A stretch of DNA of 59,866 bases from Massilia aquatica. GTDB taxonomy: Bacteria; Pseudomonadota; Gammaproteobacteria; Burkholderiales; Burkholderiaceae_D. The DNA lies in assembly GCF_011682045.1 (NCBI RefSeq), contig NZ_VVIW01000035.1:1-59866 (forward strand). Reading direction: 5' to 3'. A program made the position numbers and the translations under genes. The first letter of the stretch is position 1. Each line of letters begins with the position of its first letter. The notes below the pieces were generated by a model, which saw only the letters and a program-made list of their open reading frames with translations, did not search any database and was not told where the DNA came from. Positions 17,501 through 25,414 of the stretch are shown here, one piece after another.

Positions 17501-17739
17501 TCAAGTACGGCCTACCTGACCGAAAGTCTGTTTTGCTCTTCGAGCTAGGGTTCGCGGAACGAGTTGTGGCGCAGGCCGCTGGGGAAGCCATCTGGGATAT
17601 TTGCACTACAATCGACGAGGTCAAGCGTTTGCTTCCTCTCTTTTTTGACGAGATTAACGAAATCTTGCAAAACTATCCCACATTCTTTGCAGATGTCTTC
17701 GCCAACATCGTGGACAAGGATTCCCGCACCAATGCGTGA
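14575..17739 (+). CDS. hamB: Hachiman helicase subunit HamB, 1054 aa
   Basis: Superfamily 2 helicase partner of HamA. Motif I is MPTSAGKTRAIEI (about residues 264-276), motif II is VIFDEGHQFD, motif III-like LISAVIENAP, and the second RecA lobe has STLAQGVNLPIRYLF with LMGRVGRAGMHTEGTVIF as motif VI. This is the Ski2/HamB-type layout. About 250 residues precede the helicase core and 380 follow it. The longest frame starts at GTG 14575, overlapping hamA; ATG at 14632 (MFEYGVPVEHH) is a realistic alternative start. It acts as DNA sensor and translocase that releases HamA. Confidence 0.9.
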   Translation: MRPSTRARYAAAITLSKGKMFEYGVPVEHHVAMPENLDLELQFPLAIGTIGDFARTINLSNGEASVDSQSIDDLVFAAQVLQAFDESQIDKKYSFELGILAAAAYFLADMPGRALVQARKLVQSGLPEDDALGKAVWISIASPWQRHEDVHVADELARRVLNALYDHFQFGTTSGAVIRYSRELVTAAYSDGTPHELLFSDVLSAISVTRVAHSAWKLLPNYSGISPEAWESYLKRDGAIRDLWPSQRVLGEAGLYSGQSGIIQMPTSAGKTRAIEIVIRSAFMSGRTNFAIIVAPFRALCQEISADLEKVFQGDAYLINQLSDSLQTDYIAQVFGESEDVRPVPRVIVMTPEKLLYALRQQPELAEDVGLVIFDEGHQFDTGPRGITYELLLTSLKKVLSQHVQTLLISAVIENAPAMADWLFSENGLVVSDQRLQSRRLVAFASFPPGRGGQLVFNVAGEGEQDFFVPRVISRQELTIKKSESAQRFFPTGKSTSIALYLALKQLVNGAAAIYCSTKLSAAKVVRDAVEEIFSRDVALAAASVHSDKDEIARFVRLYSDNFGAKSYLTLGAALGIFAHHANTPHGIRLAIEYAMRNGWIRLVVCTSTLAQGVNLPIRYLFITNASQGADAIKPRDFRNLMGRVGRAGMHTEGTVIFTDPKLYDDRRVGRGRYAWADTLKLLVPSSGAPTGSSLLELVAPLENDYRTESYQSLSAGAVTDILSSRGEKGLVELIQFVEANPEQGFGANEMRKQLRNKFLAVTAIESFLMETQGSSTSKDFVSEAEALAEETLAYFLATDDAKLQLREVFANIALRIGVAVPDKELQFRYGKTLLGVDQALKIDDWVKENLFDLIFMTSEDQLFAVLTPLLFSLTSNSLVRGTEPHGAISELIEGWLNGDTYKTLLENITATKATYPYGKQRRKFNIDIIVGLCESVLSYEFPLYLAAVSESLMSLAPFEEGEKLAKPVQELQKRLKYGLPDRKSVLLFELGFAERVVAQAAGEAIWDICTTIDEVKRLLPLFFDEINEILQNYPTFFADVFANIVDKDSRTNA

Positions 17740-17784
17740 GTACACGCATCGAACCAGCTTGCTGGAAAACATAGGAGGTAATTT

Positions 17785-17991
17785 ATGTCAATTTCTAACA
17801 ACCGGATTCTAAGCGGGGGTGTCCCCACCACAAAAGAGGCGGTCCAAATCCTTCAAAAAAGGGTTGCTAATGCGACATTGAGTTCTGCTTCGGTTAGAGT
17901 GTCCCTTGGTGGTGGCCAGCACACTGTTCGAACGGGAGAGCTAAAAGTGACCTCGTCGAGCGCGAACGGTCAGCGCCAGAAATCCAAGTAA
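17785..17991 (+). CDS. Small basic protein after hamB, 68 aa
   Basis: The ATG is preceded by a near-perfect Shine-Dalgarno, AGGAGGTAA, with good spacing, the best in this part of the window. The product is rich in serine, threonine and basic residues (LQKRVANATLSSASVRVSLG) and has no recognised domain. It follows hamB by 45 bases on the same strand and could be co-transcribed. Standard Hachiman has two genes, so this may be an accessory or an unrelated passenger. Confidence 0.6.
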   Translation: MSISNNRILSGGVPTTKEAVQILQKRVANATLSSASVRVSLGGGQHTVRTGELKVTSSSANGQRQKSK

Positions 17992-18037
17992 CGTCTCTCA
18001 CAGTACCGCTGTTTGCTGTTTGACTTCTTAGCAGTGG

Positions 18038-19157
18038 TTGCATTGGCAGGGGCCGCGTCACGACCGCGCCTGCCAGCGTTGCCTCCTCAAACTGGGCAGG
18101 AATAAAGCTACTTCGGTGGCCTTTTTTGTTTGCCCGGCGCATCTTGCACAGCACTCCCATACCGATTCATCAGCGGCTTCGACTTTAACGCCTACACCCG
18201 CGGCGCCAGCAAAGAAGGAAGTCTCCGAGCAGTACGTCATCAAGCGCCGCCCAGCCAAAAAAGTGAAGCTGCGCTGGCGCAGCTCCGGCGGCCCGCGGAG
18301 CAGCCAAGGCTGGATTCCCTGCAAGAGCCGCTCGCTTACCTACAAATCAGGTCGAGTCAGATTTCAGGGCCTCAAGTTGTTCCTATGGGATAGCTACGGC
18401 CTAGCAGACTACGAGCTCGGTGCTGGCAGCTTCAGCGAAGAACCCCGCAGCCGCTGATAACTTAACATCTGCGTCAAGGTCAAGAAGACTGCGCCGATTC
18501 GTGTGGTGGTCGCGTCGGCCGCGCTCGGCATCGACCAGGGGCTCAAGAGTTTCGTCTCCGCCTCCGATGGCACATCTATCGAGGCACAGCGCTTCTTCCG
18601 CGACCTCGAACCGACGATTGCGGCGTCGCAGCCTGCCCCTAAGAGAGCTCGTACGCGTGCCCTGCACGCCAAGGTCGCGGCCCGCCGCAAGGACTTCCTG
18701 AATAAACTGTCGACCGCGCAAGGTGGGACGGCCCTCTGCCGTTTTCGTCGACGACGTGAGCGTTGCCGGCGTTGCCAAGACCTCGATGTCCAAGTCGGTG
18801 CTCGACGCCGGCTGAAGCACCTACCGAACCATGCTCAGATACAAGTGCGATGACGCAGGCGTATGGTTTAAAGAAGTCAACAAAAGCTACTCCACCCAAA
18901 CCTGTCACATGTGCCAGACCCGGTCCGGCCCGAAGGGCCTGGCCGGACTGTCGGTACGCACGTGGACATGAGCCGGCTGCGGCGCTGCGTACGACCGAGA
19001 CCGCAACGCTAGCCAGAACATCTTGCACACGGGTCTGGACTGCCTGGAGAGTGAGTTTGCTGCGGCGGCGGGCAAGGCAGAGATGCCAAGTGCTGTGGTG
19101 AATAATACTTTCGGGGCGGCTTGTCGCCCCGGGCCGCGGCCGGTCATGGTCGTTTAG
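18038..19157 (+). pseudogene. tnpB: Broken TnpB (RNA-guided nuclease) gene of an IS200/IS605 element
   Basis: Pieces of TnpB are spread over frames: SRSLTYKSGRVRFQGLKLFL, then a double stop (TGATAA at 18456-18461), ALGIDQGLKSFVSA (RuvC I with the catalytic Asp), KVAARRKDFLNKLST, KSYSTQTCHMCQTRSG (first zinc-finger half) and GCGAAYDRDRNASQNILHTG (second half with the last RuvC Asp). TnpB proteins are RNA-guided DNA endonucleases ancestral to Cas12. The stops and at least two frameshifts mean this copy is dead. Confidence 0.8.
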
Positions 19158-19197
19158 CAGTAGGAATCCCCGTCGTTTAGGACGGGGAGGATGTCAA
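18038..19197 (+). mobile_element. IS200/IS605-family remnant with right-end hairpin
   Basis: Carries the broken tnpB and, just after it, the typical right end: ATCCCCGTCGTTTAGGACGG continuing GGAGGATGTCAA (about 19165-19197). This hairpin is recognised by the TnpA transposase, and the guide (omega) RNA of TnpB is normally made from the same 3' end. No tnpA is present and the left end was not located. It interrupts or abuts a gene fragment that continues at 19211. Confidence 0.75.
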
Positions 19198-19210
19198 CAT
19201 TGAAAAGCGT

Positions 19211-19497
19211 GACCTAATCCGCGGTTAGCGAAGCTACTCGCCAACCTGGGTGGTGAACTCGAGTATTTGGGCAGATTGTTGGCGGAGATGCCCGAGCAAG
19301 GACCATTGCTGGCGGCACGACAAGTCGACCTGTCCGGCTCACGTACAGCCGCCACATTGACGCTCAACCAGTTTGACCCGAACCTCGATACGGGCGCAAT
19401 CGCTGCCACGAACTACTGGGCCCGCGCCTACGGTCGACCTGACGCCAAAGCAGCTGCTCGCCGATACCTTGCGAGGCTTTCGTCAAACGCGCTCTAG
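19211..19497 (+). pseudogene. 3' fragment of an unknown gene cut by the IS end
   Basis: Starting right after the IS605 end, one frame stays open for about 95 codons: RLAKLLANLGGELEYLGRLL, LTLNQFDPNLDTGAIAATNY and a final stop at 19497. Composition looks coding. A TTG at 19267 could start a short product, but the frame extends back to the IS, so this is better read as the 3' end of a truncated gene. Family not recognised. Confidence 0.45.
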
Positions 19498-19531
19498 ACC
19501 ATCCGCGCATACCAACGCCGGTCAGCCTGCC

Positions 19532-20377
19532 TCATTTATTTTGAGACTGCGGTCGCTCGTAGCTATGACGTGTGCATTCCATAAGCGTCTCGCTTAGGTC
19601 GAATAGCACAGGCGGTACTGTTTGTCCCTGCCGAAGCATGTTTTCAAAATAAGCCTTTGCGCCGGCACCTCGGGCAGTGGGGTCGCCGACTAGATAGCTG
19701 TCCAAGCTAATCCAAGACAGATAGGTCTGCTCTTCAATCGTACTTGCCTCCCGCGATGCCTTGGAGTTTTTGGAGTAACCCCACAGCGTTCCCAACACCG
19801 CCAGCGCATACAGGCCCAGCGCGGCATCACCCTGGTTCCCCTGGCCGGCAGCGACCAGCACGGATGCGAGAATTGCAGGTGCCGCGAGCAACAGCCCCGT
19901 AAAGCCTAAGATGTACAGGATGGCCCTCGCTATGCCGATGATGGCGCTCTCTGACTTCAATGGCGGCAACCTGGTCAAAAGATTTGCGATTTGATGCTTT
20001 CTGACCGCAAATATAGCGGTTCTCAAGAATGCCGCGTCGCGGCCATATGGGCTATACAGCATCGTGGCTGCCGCAGTCATCACGTCATCCTTAAGGACCT
20101 CGGCGCCGATTGGGGCTTCCGGTTCATGGCGGCCCGGTAGCTTTGCCTCGACGGCAAGCACGAGAACGCCGAGGTTGTACTCAAAGTCGCCAAGGTCATC
20201 ACCAAACGAGGACGAAGTCTCTGTTTTATGCACGCCATCGTCGCGGTAGCATTCGGTTTGGGCGAGCCGCGCACGGGTGGCATCGCTTAGCCGGCGCCAG
20301 GACTTGGATATTTGCTTGATACCGGCCGCCGAAACTGCGTCATATACATCGGCGCCGTTCTGGTCATGTTCGCTCAT
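19532..20377 (-). CDS. Hypothetical membrane protein, 281 aa
   Basis: Start at ATG with GAGGA upstream. About residues 150-205 contain two strong membrane segments (ARAILYILGFTGLLLAAPAI and DAALGLYALAVLGTLWGY) joined by a short loop, with soluble N- and C-terminal parts of about 150 and 75 residues. The N-terminal part is acidic and helical. No domain is recognised. It lies 64 bases after a GIY-YIG gene on the same strand and may share its transcript. Confidence 0.65.
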   Translation of the reverse strand: MSEHDQNGADVYDAVSAAGIKQISKSWRRLSDATRARLAQTECYRDDGVHKTETSSSFGDDLGDFEYNLGVLVLAVEAKLPGRHEPEAPIGAEVLKDDVMTAAATMLYSPYGRDAAFLRTAIFAVRKHQIANLLTRLPPLKSESAIIGIARAILYILGFTGLLLAAPAILASVLVAAGQGNQGDAALGLYALAVLGTLWGYSKNSKASREASTIEEQTYLSWISLDSYLVGDPTARGAGAKAYFENMLRQGQTVPPVLFDLSETLMECTRHSYERPQSQNK

Positions 20378-20441
20378 TTGAGGTCCTCATGTTTTGTAGG
20401 GGCTTTGCTGGAAGTACAGCCGCCTTACCGCTCGATTCGTA

Positions 20442-21284
20442 CTATCTTCGGGACTGCGACTGCCAGGCTTTCACAAGAGCCAGCACGTATGAGGCATTGA
20501 AACTGACGTCTTGGTAATCCGACATTTGAAAAGAACGCGTTTTATCGAACCGGGCGAGTAATGCGTCGATATTGGTCTTGTTTTCGCGCCTCACGCCACC
20601 GGAGGACACCGGGGTAATCTCCAAAATGTTGTCGACAACTTCAACGCGAAACTGCGTTTTACGCACCATCGTCGTCAAGGGTTCGCCTTGCACACTGTTG
20701 CAGAACATGAGCAAGGCATCAGCCGTAGGTACGGCCACGCTATCGCCAGGTGAGGCTGGCATGATTGCCGCAAGCGGGAGTGTCGCAGCCGCCGATTCAC
20801 TAGGGTCCGCTGCGGCGGGTTTAGGTGTCAAGTCGGACAGGTTCCCGCCACGCAAGGGACTACTGGCAGTGCCTCTTCCGTTCCACGGAGGTAGCAGGGC
20901 GTTGATGAGGCTATCTTCCAGACCCGCGCATAAGTTCACACTGAACTCCCCATGTTGCTGGCTTGGTAGGGCGTGCAACGCATAGATGTCAACCGTCGAA
21001 CCAATGCTGAGAGCGTTCAGGATATTTCGATTATTTTTGATGTTGGTTGAGCCACCTCGTTCCGCGGAACTGGCGGGCGACCGGTATCCTTGCATGCGTT
21101 TCAGCAGGCTCTGGGTCGTCTTCCCAACATAGGTAAGTGCTCCGTCGACCACAAATGCATATAGGACGTTCTGCTCATGCATTACGGCAGGCTCAAGCGT
21201 CAGCCTAAGTACATTGTTGACGGTCGACCATTTACCTACAGGCTTGAAGCCAATTGCGAGTAACCTATTGAGACTTTCTGCCAT
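20442..21284 (-). CDS. GIY-YIG nuclease-domain protein, 280 aa
   Basis: The N-terminal half shows a GIY-YIG nuclease pattern: VLYAFVVDGALTYVGKTTQS (the YAF/YVG pair), LLKRMQGY, NIKNNRNIL, a hydrophobic VDIYALHALP strand and LCAGLEDSLINALLPPWNGR with the catalytic glutamate. The remaining half has no recognised domain. I chose ATG 21284, preceded by GAGAGG, over the upstream ATG at 21338. GIY-YIG proteins of this kind occur in mobile elements and defence islands; whether this one cuts DNA in defence is inferred. Confidence 0.75.
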   Translation of the reverse strand: MAESLNRLLAIGFKPVGKWSTVNNVLRLTLEPAVMHEQNVLYAFVVDGALTYVGKTTQSLLKRMQGYRSPASSAERGGSTNIKNNRNILNALSIGSTVDIYALHALPSQQHGEFSVNLCAGLEDSLINALLPPWNGRGTASSPLRGGNLSDLTPKPAAADPSESAAATLPLAAIMPASPGDSVAVPTADALLMFCNSVQGEPLTTMVRKTQFRVEVVDNILEITPVSSGGVRRENKTNIDALLARFDKTRSFQMSDYQDVSFNASYVLALVKAWQSQSRR

Positions 21285-21439
21285 TACGCTTGCCTCTCGT
21301 TTTCTGTGCGCAGCTTTCGTGTTGCGACCAGAAATCATGTTACCAGAGAGGCAAGCTGGTTAGTATCGTCAAATGCTCCGGATGAGAAACCCTGATGGCA
21401 GCGAAGATGCCCCCGCCAAGGCTCCCTGCTAGTTGAAGC

Positions 21440-22174
21440 TTAGACGCTGCCGGCCGTGCGCTTCTCCGCTCGTTTCACTGATGCTTGAAACTTCTTCCAA
21501 GCCTCCTTTAGCCCCTCCATGGCGGCACTGGATGCAAAGTGCTCGAGGTAGTCCTGCACTTCCGCATACGTCGTAGCGCCGACCGGGAATTTTTTGTCGC
21601 TTATCACGTCGCTCGCGATGTCACCAACGATAGTATCCTTGCCCTTTTGTTGTTCGAGCCAGCGATGGAATGGACCCCGCGCGGCTTCTGCAGCTGCCGC
21701 GGCGGCGCGTGCCGGCTGTTCCAGCATATTGACCGCGTCCTTGGGACGCTGAGGCATCGTCTCCGAACTAGGGCGGCGCTCCCAGCGATTCAGCGAATCG
21801 AGAGCGCGCTGGAGCGACTCATCCCAAGTGTGCTGCGAGCGGAAGTGGCCCGCTTCCGTGAAGAGGTCACATTGAGCGCAGTAGAATTTTGTGGTGTCGT
21901 CCTCGGCTTGGTCACCGTGAAGGTGGCGGCGCCGTGACCGCGACAGCTTCGTGGCCGCCGCCGGAGGTGCTGGCACCGGTGGCACAGGGGGTGCTGCAGT
22001 CGAGCGTTTACTGTACTTCGCCAGTAGCGACCAATTTTTGAAGCCGTTCTCAAGTGCGAGGTGGTCCAATGCGTCGGCGTGCGTAAAAGTGGAAGTGCGA
22101 GTCAGCTTTTTGGCTGCACGCTTGAGTTGTTCGATTTGAGCAGATGTGATTTGCGCAGGTGTACGAGTAGACAT
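21440..22174 (-). CDS. YozE/SAM-like domain protein, 244 aa
   Basis: The C-terminal region (FHRWLEQQKGKDTIVGDIAS, then FPVGATTYAEVQDYLEHF) matches the YozE SAM-like fold, a small helical domain. The N-terminal 60 residues (QLKRAAKKLTRTSTFTHADA, GFKNWSLLAKYSK) form a short helical domain common at the start of plasmid and phage proteins, followed by a proline/alanine-rich linker and a CAQC pair. I start at ATG 22174; the frame extends further upstream only with low-complexity, non-coding-looking sequence. Confidence 0.65.
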   Translation of the reverse strand: MSTRTPAQITSAQIEQLKRAAKKLTRTSTFTHADALDHLALENGFKNWSLLAKYSKRSTAAPPVPPVPAPPAAATKLSRSRRRHLHGDQAEDDTTKFYCAQCDLFTEAGHFRSQHTWDESLQRALDSLNRWERRPSSETMPQRPKDAVNMLEQPARAAAAAAEAARGPFHRWLEQQKGKDTIVGDIASDVISDKKFPVGATTYAEVQDYLEHFASSAAMEGLKEAWKKFQASVKRAEKRTAGSV

Positions 22175-22458
22175 GGTTGACGGTTCCGGCGGCCACTTCG
22201 AGTCGATGCGCCCACACATCGAGTCGCGGTGACCTGGAAAGGTCGAACCAAGACTCATTTTGGAATTCGCTGCCGCGAGCGGCTGCGCCTTGTGGGCGGG
22301 CGAGCCGGCGACGCGGCTGCTTTCGTCAGTATAGCGACATAAGCGGTACCGGGGGAAGTCTTTTGAATAAGGCGAATTTCGGCCCACCTGTCCCCGAGTA
22401 GTGGCCAGCGCCTGATGCGCTTTCCACGCGCGAGTCCGAGTCAGCTTTGGTCTTATCG

Positions 22459-23085
22459 TCATCGCGGTGGCTTCCGTTTCGCGCCAACTTGTTTTCCTCG
22501 ACCAGGAGCCGCGCCAGCGCCCTCAAACAGCAGCTCGTTCTCTCGATGTCTGCCCTGCGAATAGCCACACCACCACAGCGACCGCCCAACGCTCATCACC
22601 ACGCGGAACAGGTGTGCGACCTTCCTCCCTGTCGATAATCGACGCCCGTCCTCGCGCCAGGCCTGCTCGGCCGCGTAGTCCTTTCGATACTTGTTGCTGG
22701 CCGAAAGGTAGACGCCTTCGGCGGTGCGCCGCACCCGCCAGTTGAAGTTCTCTGCCTGGTTGTTGTTGGTGCCATCGGGCTTGCTGAACTCCTACAAATG
22801 GTTGACGGTGCGGTGGTCGGCGAACAGCCGTTCGAACGACGCATACGACGGGTCCTCGTCTCTCATGACGACCGACTCAGTTGATGCGAATCGCTTGGCC
22901 AGCGCCGTGACCGTCTTCGCGCACTCCGTGATGGCAATCCCGATGCGGCTCGCAGACCTTTGCTGAACAACTGCGGCCTTAACAGGGGAGAGCGCTCTGG
23001 TCCACATGGGCGTGCCGGCTACGCGTGCTCGCGTCCTTGTGAATTCCGTCCTTGTGGTAAAAATTTGTCTGCTCAGGTTCATCAA
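22459..23085 (-). pseudogene. IS1595-type transposase remnant
   Basis: Two open stretches in one frame, split by an in-frame TAG near 22793, read DEDPSYASFERLFADHRTVN, then NNNQAENFNWRVRRTAEGVY, YRKDYAAEQAWREDGRRLST and RSLWWCGYSQGRHRENELL. The NNQAE, RR.EG.Y and WREDxRR motifs are typical of the C-terminal half of IS1595/ISXO2-type DDE transposases. The N-terminal zinc-ribbon and the ends of the element were not found. Confidence 0.6.
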
Positions 23086-23304
23086 GCAAATTCATCAGAT
23101 AGAAATACGACATCCTCGCTGGACACAGCTCAGCGTATGGCTGATGAACTGTCGGACCGCCCCCCGCTTCTTGAACGCAAATATAAAAGGTGGGTCCTAC
23201 ACCGTTTTTGAAGCTCTGCTAAGTATGGGTCCAGAAGCAAGTTCCCGACCCATCCTGGTTGCGACCACCACAGGGTCCCACATCGCTTAAAGAAAAGAAG
23301 TTCA

Positions 23305-24054
23305 ATGATTTCCTGGCACTACACTACAGGCGACAAATACAAGCTAATCAAACAATCCGGTTCGCTCTTGCCAGCCGGCATTGGAGTAAGTGGGCCCGAA
23401 CGTCCAATTCTTTGGTTCTCTACCCATCCAAGGTTTGAACCCACGGCGATGAAGCCATTGTGCAACGAGCGAGGCTTTGTTCGCATGCTTACGCTGGACG
23501 AGCTGGACGAGCTGAACGAAATGGCGGGGGGCTTGGTCCGCTTCGGCTGCCCGGTTAGCCAACTCAAGTTCGGGGAGAACTTGCGGAAGGAAGCAAAGAT
23601 GAATTCAAGTGTCTGGCGCGGCCTCGCAAAGTCTGCTGCAAAAGTAAATGCGACTCAGAGTGATTGGTGGGGGCACGTCGGCTCGATGACACTCGATGAC
23701 GTCATAGTTGAACTGATGAGTAATCGCATGACTTGGCGACCAGAGGATGCTAGATTTTGGCCAGCATTTTCCGCAATGCGGAAGGTCTCGTGCCTTACCA
23801 GAGACCCCCATGCGGATTCCTATCCCCAACGCCATCGACCTCCGACCACGGCGCCTTCACAAGTGGGTCAAGCCAGTCGGCCATCAATGCCATCAACTCA
23901 AGGTTATCAGTATGTTTCCGGGGAGGCGCCCGGGTTCTTCACCGGGGCCAAGTCGCAGTTGCCACGCGAACGGAAACGAACGTCCCGTTGCACTGATACT
24001 GCCCGCATTTCCCACCGGCCGACCGACAGCGCCCCTGTCGTCATACCCATGTAG
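23305..24054 (+). CDS. Hypothetical protein with chimeric C-terminus, 249 aa
   Basis: The first 150 residues look like a well-formed conserved protein (MISWHYTTGDKYKLI, PILWFSTHPRFEPTA, GLVRFGCPVSQLKFGENLRK, MNSSVWRGLAKSAAKV, DDVIVELMSNRMTW). From about 23760 the DNA instead matches, in antisense, a gene fragment also present near 6.5 kb, so the last 95 residues (arginine/proline-rich) are read from foreign sequence. The original gene probably ended soon after MTW. Function unknown. Confidence 0.55.
   Translation: MISWHYTTGDKYKLIKQSGSLLPAGIGVSGPERPILWFSTHPRFEPTAMKPLCNERGFVRMLTLDELDELNEMAGGLVRFGCPVSQLKFGENLRKEAKMNSSVWRGLAKSAAKVNATQSDWWGHVGSMTLDDVIVELMSNRMTWRPEDARFWPAFSAMRKVSCLTRDPHADSYPQRHRPPTTAPSQVGQASRPSMPSTQGYQYVSGEAPGFFTGAKSQLPRERKRTSRCTDTARISHRPTDSAPVVIPM
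23760..23945 (-). repeat. Second copy of the 6.4-6.6 kb gene fragment
   Basis: Minus-strand translation gives LELMALMADWLDPLVKAPWS and EVDGVGDRNPHGGLW, close to the fragment at 6422-6628. On the plus strand both carry the shared word GCGGATTCCT followed by TCCCCAAC. It overlaps the 3' end of the 23305 ORF and marks a recombination junction. Confidence 0.45.
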
Positions 24055-24294
24055 CTCCGCGAACATACGCGAGGGAGCGTGTCCGGGGAATTGGTGCCCG
24101 GCGGGGCTTTCTTTTTTTCGGCTTCAGCTTGCGCCAGGAGAGCGAGTTTTCTCGATGGTGAGGTTGGAGGCAGAGGACATGCGAAGAACTCTTGTTTATT
24201 ATTGTTGATTCTACGTGTAGGTACGCCGCTCAAAATTCTGTTCAGATATTGCGCCACTATGCAAAAAATAGGCTTTGGACGAGGCGAGTACGCG

Positions 24295-24400
24295 ATGCGC
24301 TTTTACACCCCCTTCCGACCTCAAATCTAAGAAAACCCGTGCGCTTCTTTTCCCCCTAGATGCGCTTCTACACCCCCAATAAGTGCGCCTTTTCACCCCT
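24295..24400 (+). repeat. Iteron-like direct repeats, about 22-bp period
   Basis: Four 18-bp repeats: ATGCGCTTTTACACCCCC (24295-24312), GTGCGCTTCTTTTCCCCC (24339-24356), ATGCGCTTCTACACCCCC (24360-24377) and GTGCGCCTTTTCACCCCT (24383-24400). Starts are 44, 21 and 23 bases apart, that is, two helical turns with one slot empty or degenerate. This is the usual geometry of iterons bound by plasmid Rep proteins. A possible Rep remnant lies at 24659-25057. Phage or chromosomal operators are an alternative. Confidence 0.5.
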
Positions 24401-24658
24401 CCTAAACGCTAGGAGCCTTTGTCGCATAAGCGTTCCCAGAGCGGTAATCCTTGTAATCCTCCTTAATCCCGGCGGCGCGGCGTGAGCGGGCAGGGCCATC
24501 GACGCTACTCCCAGACCAGGCGCCGGCGATTAGGCTCCGCCTCCCCCGAAGGGTTCCCCTCCGCCACTGAGCGGCACCGGCAAAAGCAGCCCTTGCGAAG
24601 TAAGCGTGGTCTGTGTAAAAGCAGTGGTGCCGGCGTGAGCCGCAGAACCGTGGCCTTT

Positions 24659-25057
24659 TTAGGAAGGGCGTGCGAGGAACCAGTTGCTGCGCCTGACATA
24701 CCTGGCATACCTGGTTCTACAGGCCGTTAGCCAAGCATGGCATTTGCGCGTTTCGGCACAGGAACGACCTAACGCCACACGGTAGGTCTGCAAACCGGTG
24801 GAGAGCTGCCTGCGGGTCTCGATGTTCATGTACGCGTAATGTCGGTTTGGGAAATGGTTCGTCACGTTGTCGTGCAGGGTGGGGCTCCACCGTTCGCCGT
24901 CCCATATGAAGCCGGAAAGTATAGGGAATCCTCGTCCCTCCGTCTGAGTTACATCAGTGTCTGAAGGCAATTTGACCTGGGATAAAGGGGCTTGCAATTG
25001 ATTTTTCCCAATACATTCCTGACATATCATGCCCAAGTCAGAATGTCGATAGTGCAT
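24659..25057 (-). pseudogene. Possible plasmid replication-protein remnant
   Basis: A 132-codon frame. Its middle, FIWDGERWSPTLHDNVTNHF followed by NRHYAYMNIETRRQLSTGLQ, recalls the C-terminal winged-helix part of TrfA/RepA-type initiators (W-V-L-x-x-E-x-x-x-L-F, HYTRxxWExRxxL). The end of the frame (RYARYVRRSNWFLARPS) looks non-coding, so the gene is probably truncated. The iteron-like array 260 bases away supports the reading. The similarity is weak and judged by eye. Confidence 0.3.
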
Positions 25058-25099
25058 TTCTGATACTATTGTGAGTGATAATAATTTTGGGCAATACGC

Positions 25100-25414
25100 A
25101 TGACAAATCTCAACGTCGTAGACGACCTAAATCTACTGATTGAGGCGCGGCAGGGGGCCCGCCTCCTAGGACTTTCATTCCCGCGCGACGATGGACCGGA
25201 GCTGAGCGACGACTCGACAGGTGCGCCGGTGATTGGAGGCGGCGCCGAGATTGAGCTGCGTTGCGGCAATGCAGCCCTCATCATGAGCGCTGACGGGCGC
25301 ATCCAACTGCGCGACACCTATATCACCAGTTACACAAGCGAAACTGAGCTTATTTTGGGCGGTTCGGTCAATTTCCAAAGAACTTTGCTGACGATGTCGG
25401 GGTCAAGCCACTAA
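25100..25414 (+). CDS. DUF6484-like type VI secretion accessory protein, 104 aa
   Basis: First gene of the type VI cargo cluster. The second half, EIELRCGNAALIMSADGRIQ, LRDTYITSY and LILGGSVNFQ, matches the beta-rich repeat found in DUF6484 proteins and VgrG-like tips (xLxCGxAxIxLxxDGxxxIxG). It overlaps the next start by one base (TAATG), so the genes are coupled. Probably helps load or shape the spike for the effector encoded downstream; that is inferred. Confidence 0.5.
   Translation: MTNLNVVDDLNLLIEARQGARLLGLSFPRDDGPELSDDSTGAPVIGGGAEIELRCGNAALIMSADGRIQLRDTYITSYTSETELILGGSVNFQRTLLTMSGSSH

Noticed and set aside
24295-24400. CRISPR array
   Set aside because: Repeats are short and only 3-5 bases apart within the main cluster, with no spacer-sized gaps and no cas genes; iterons fit better.
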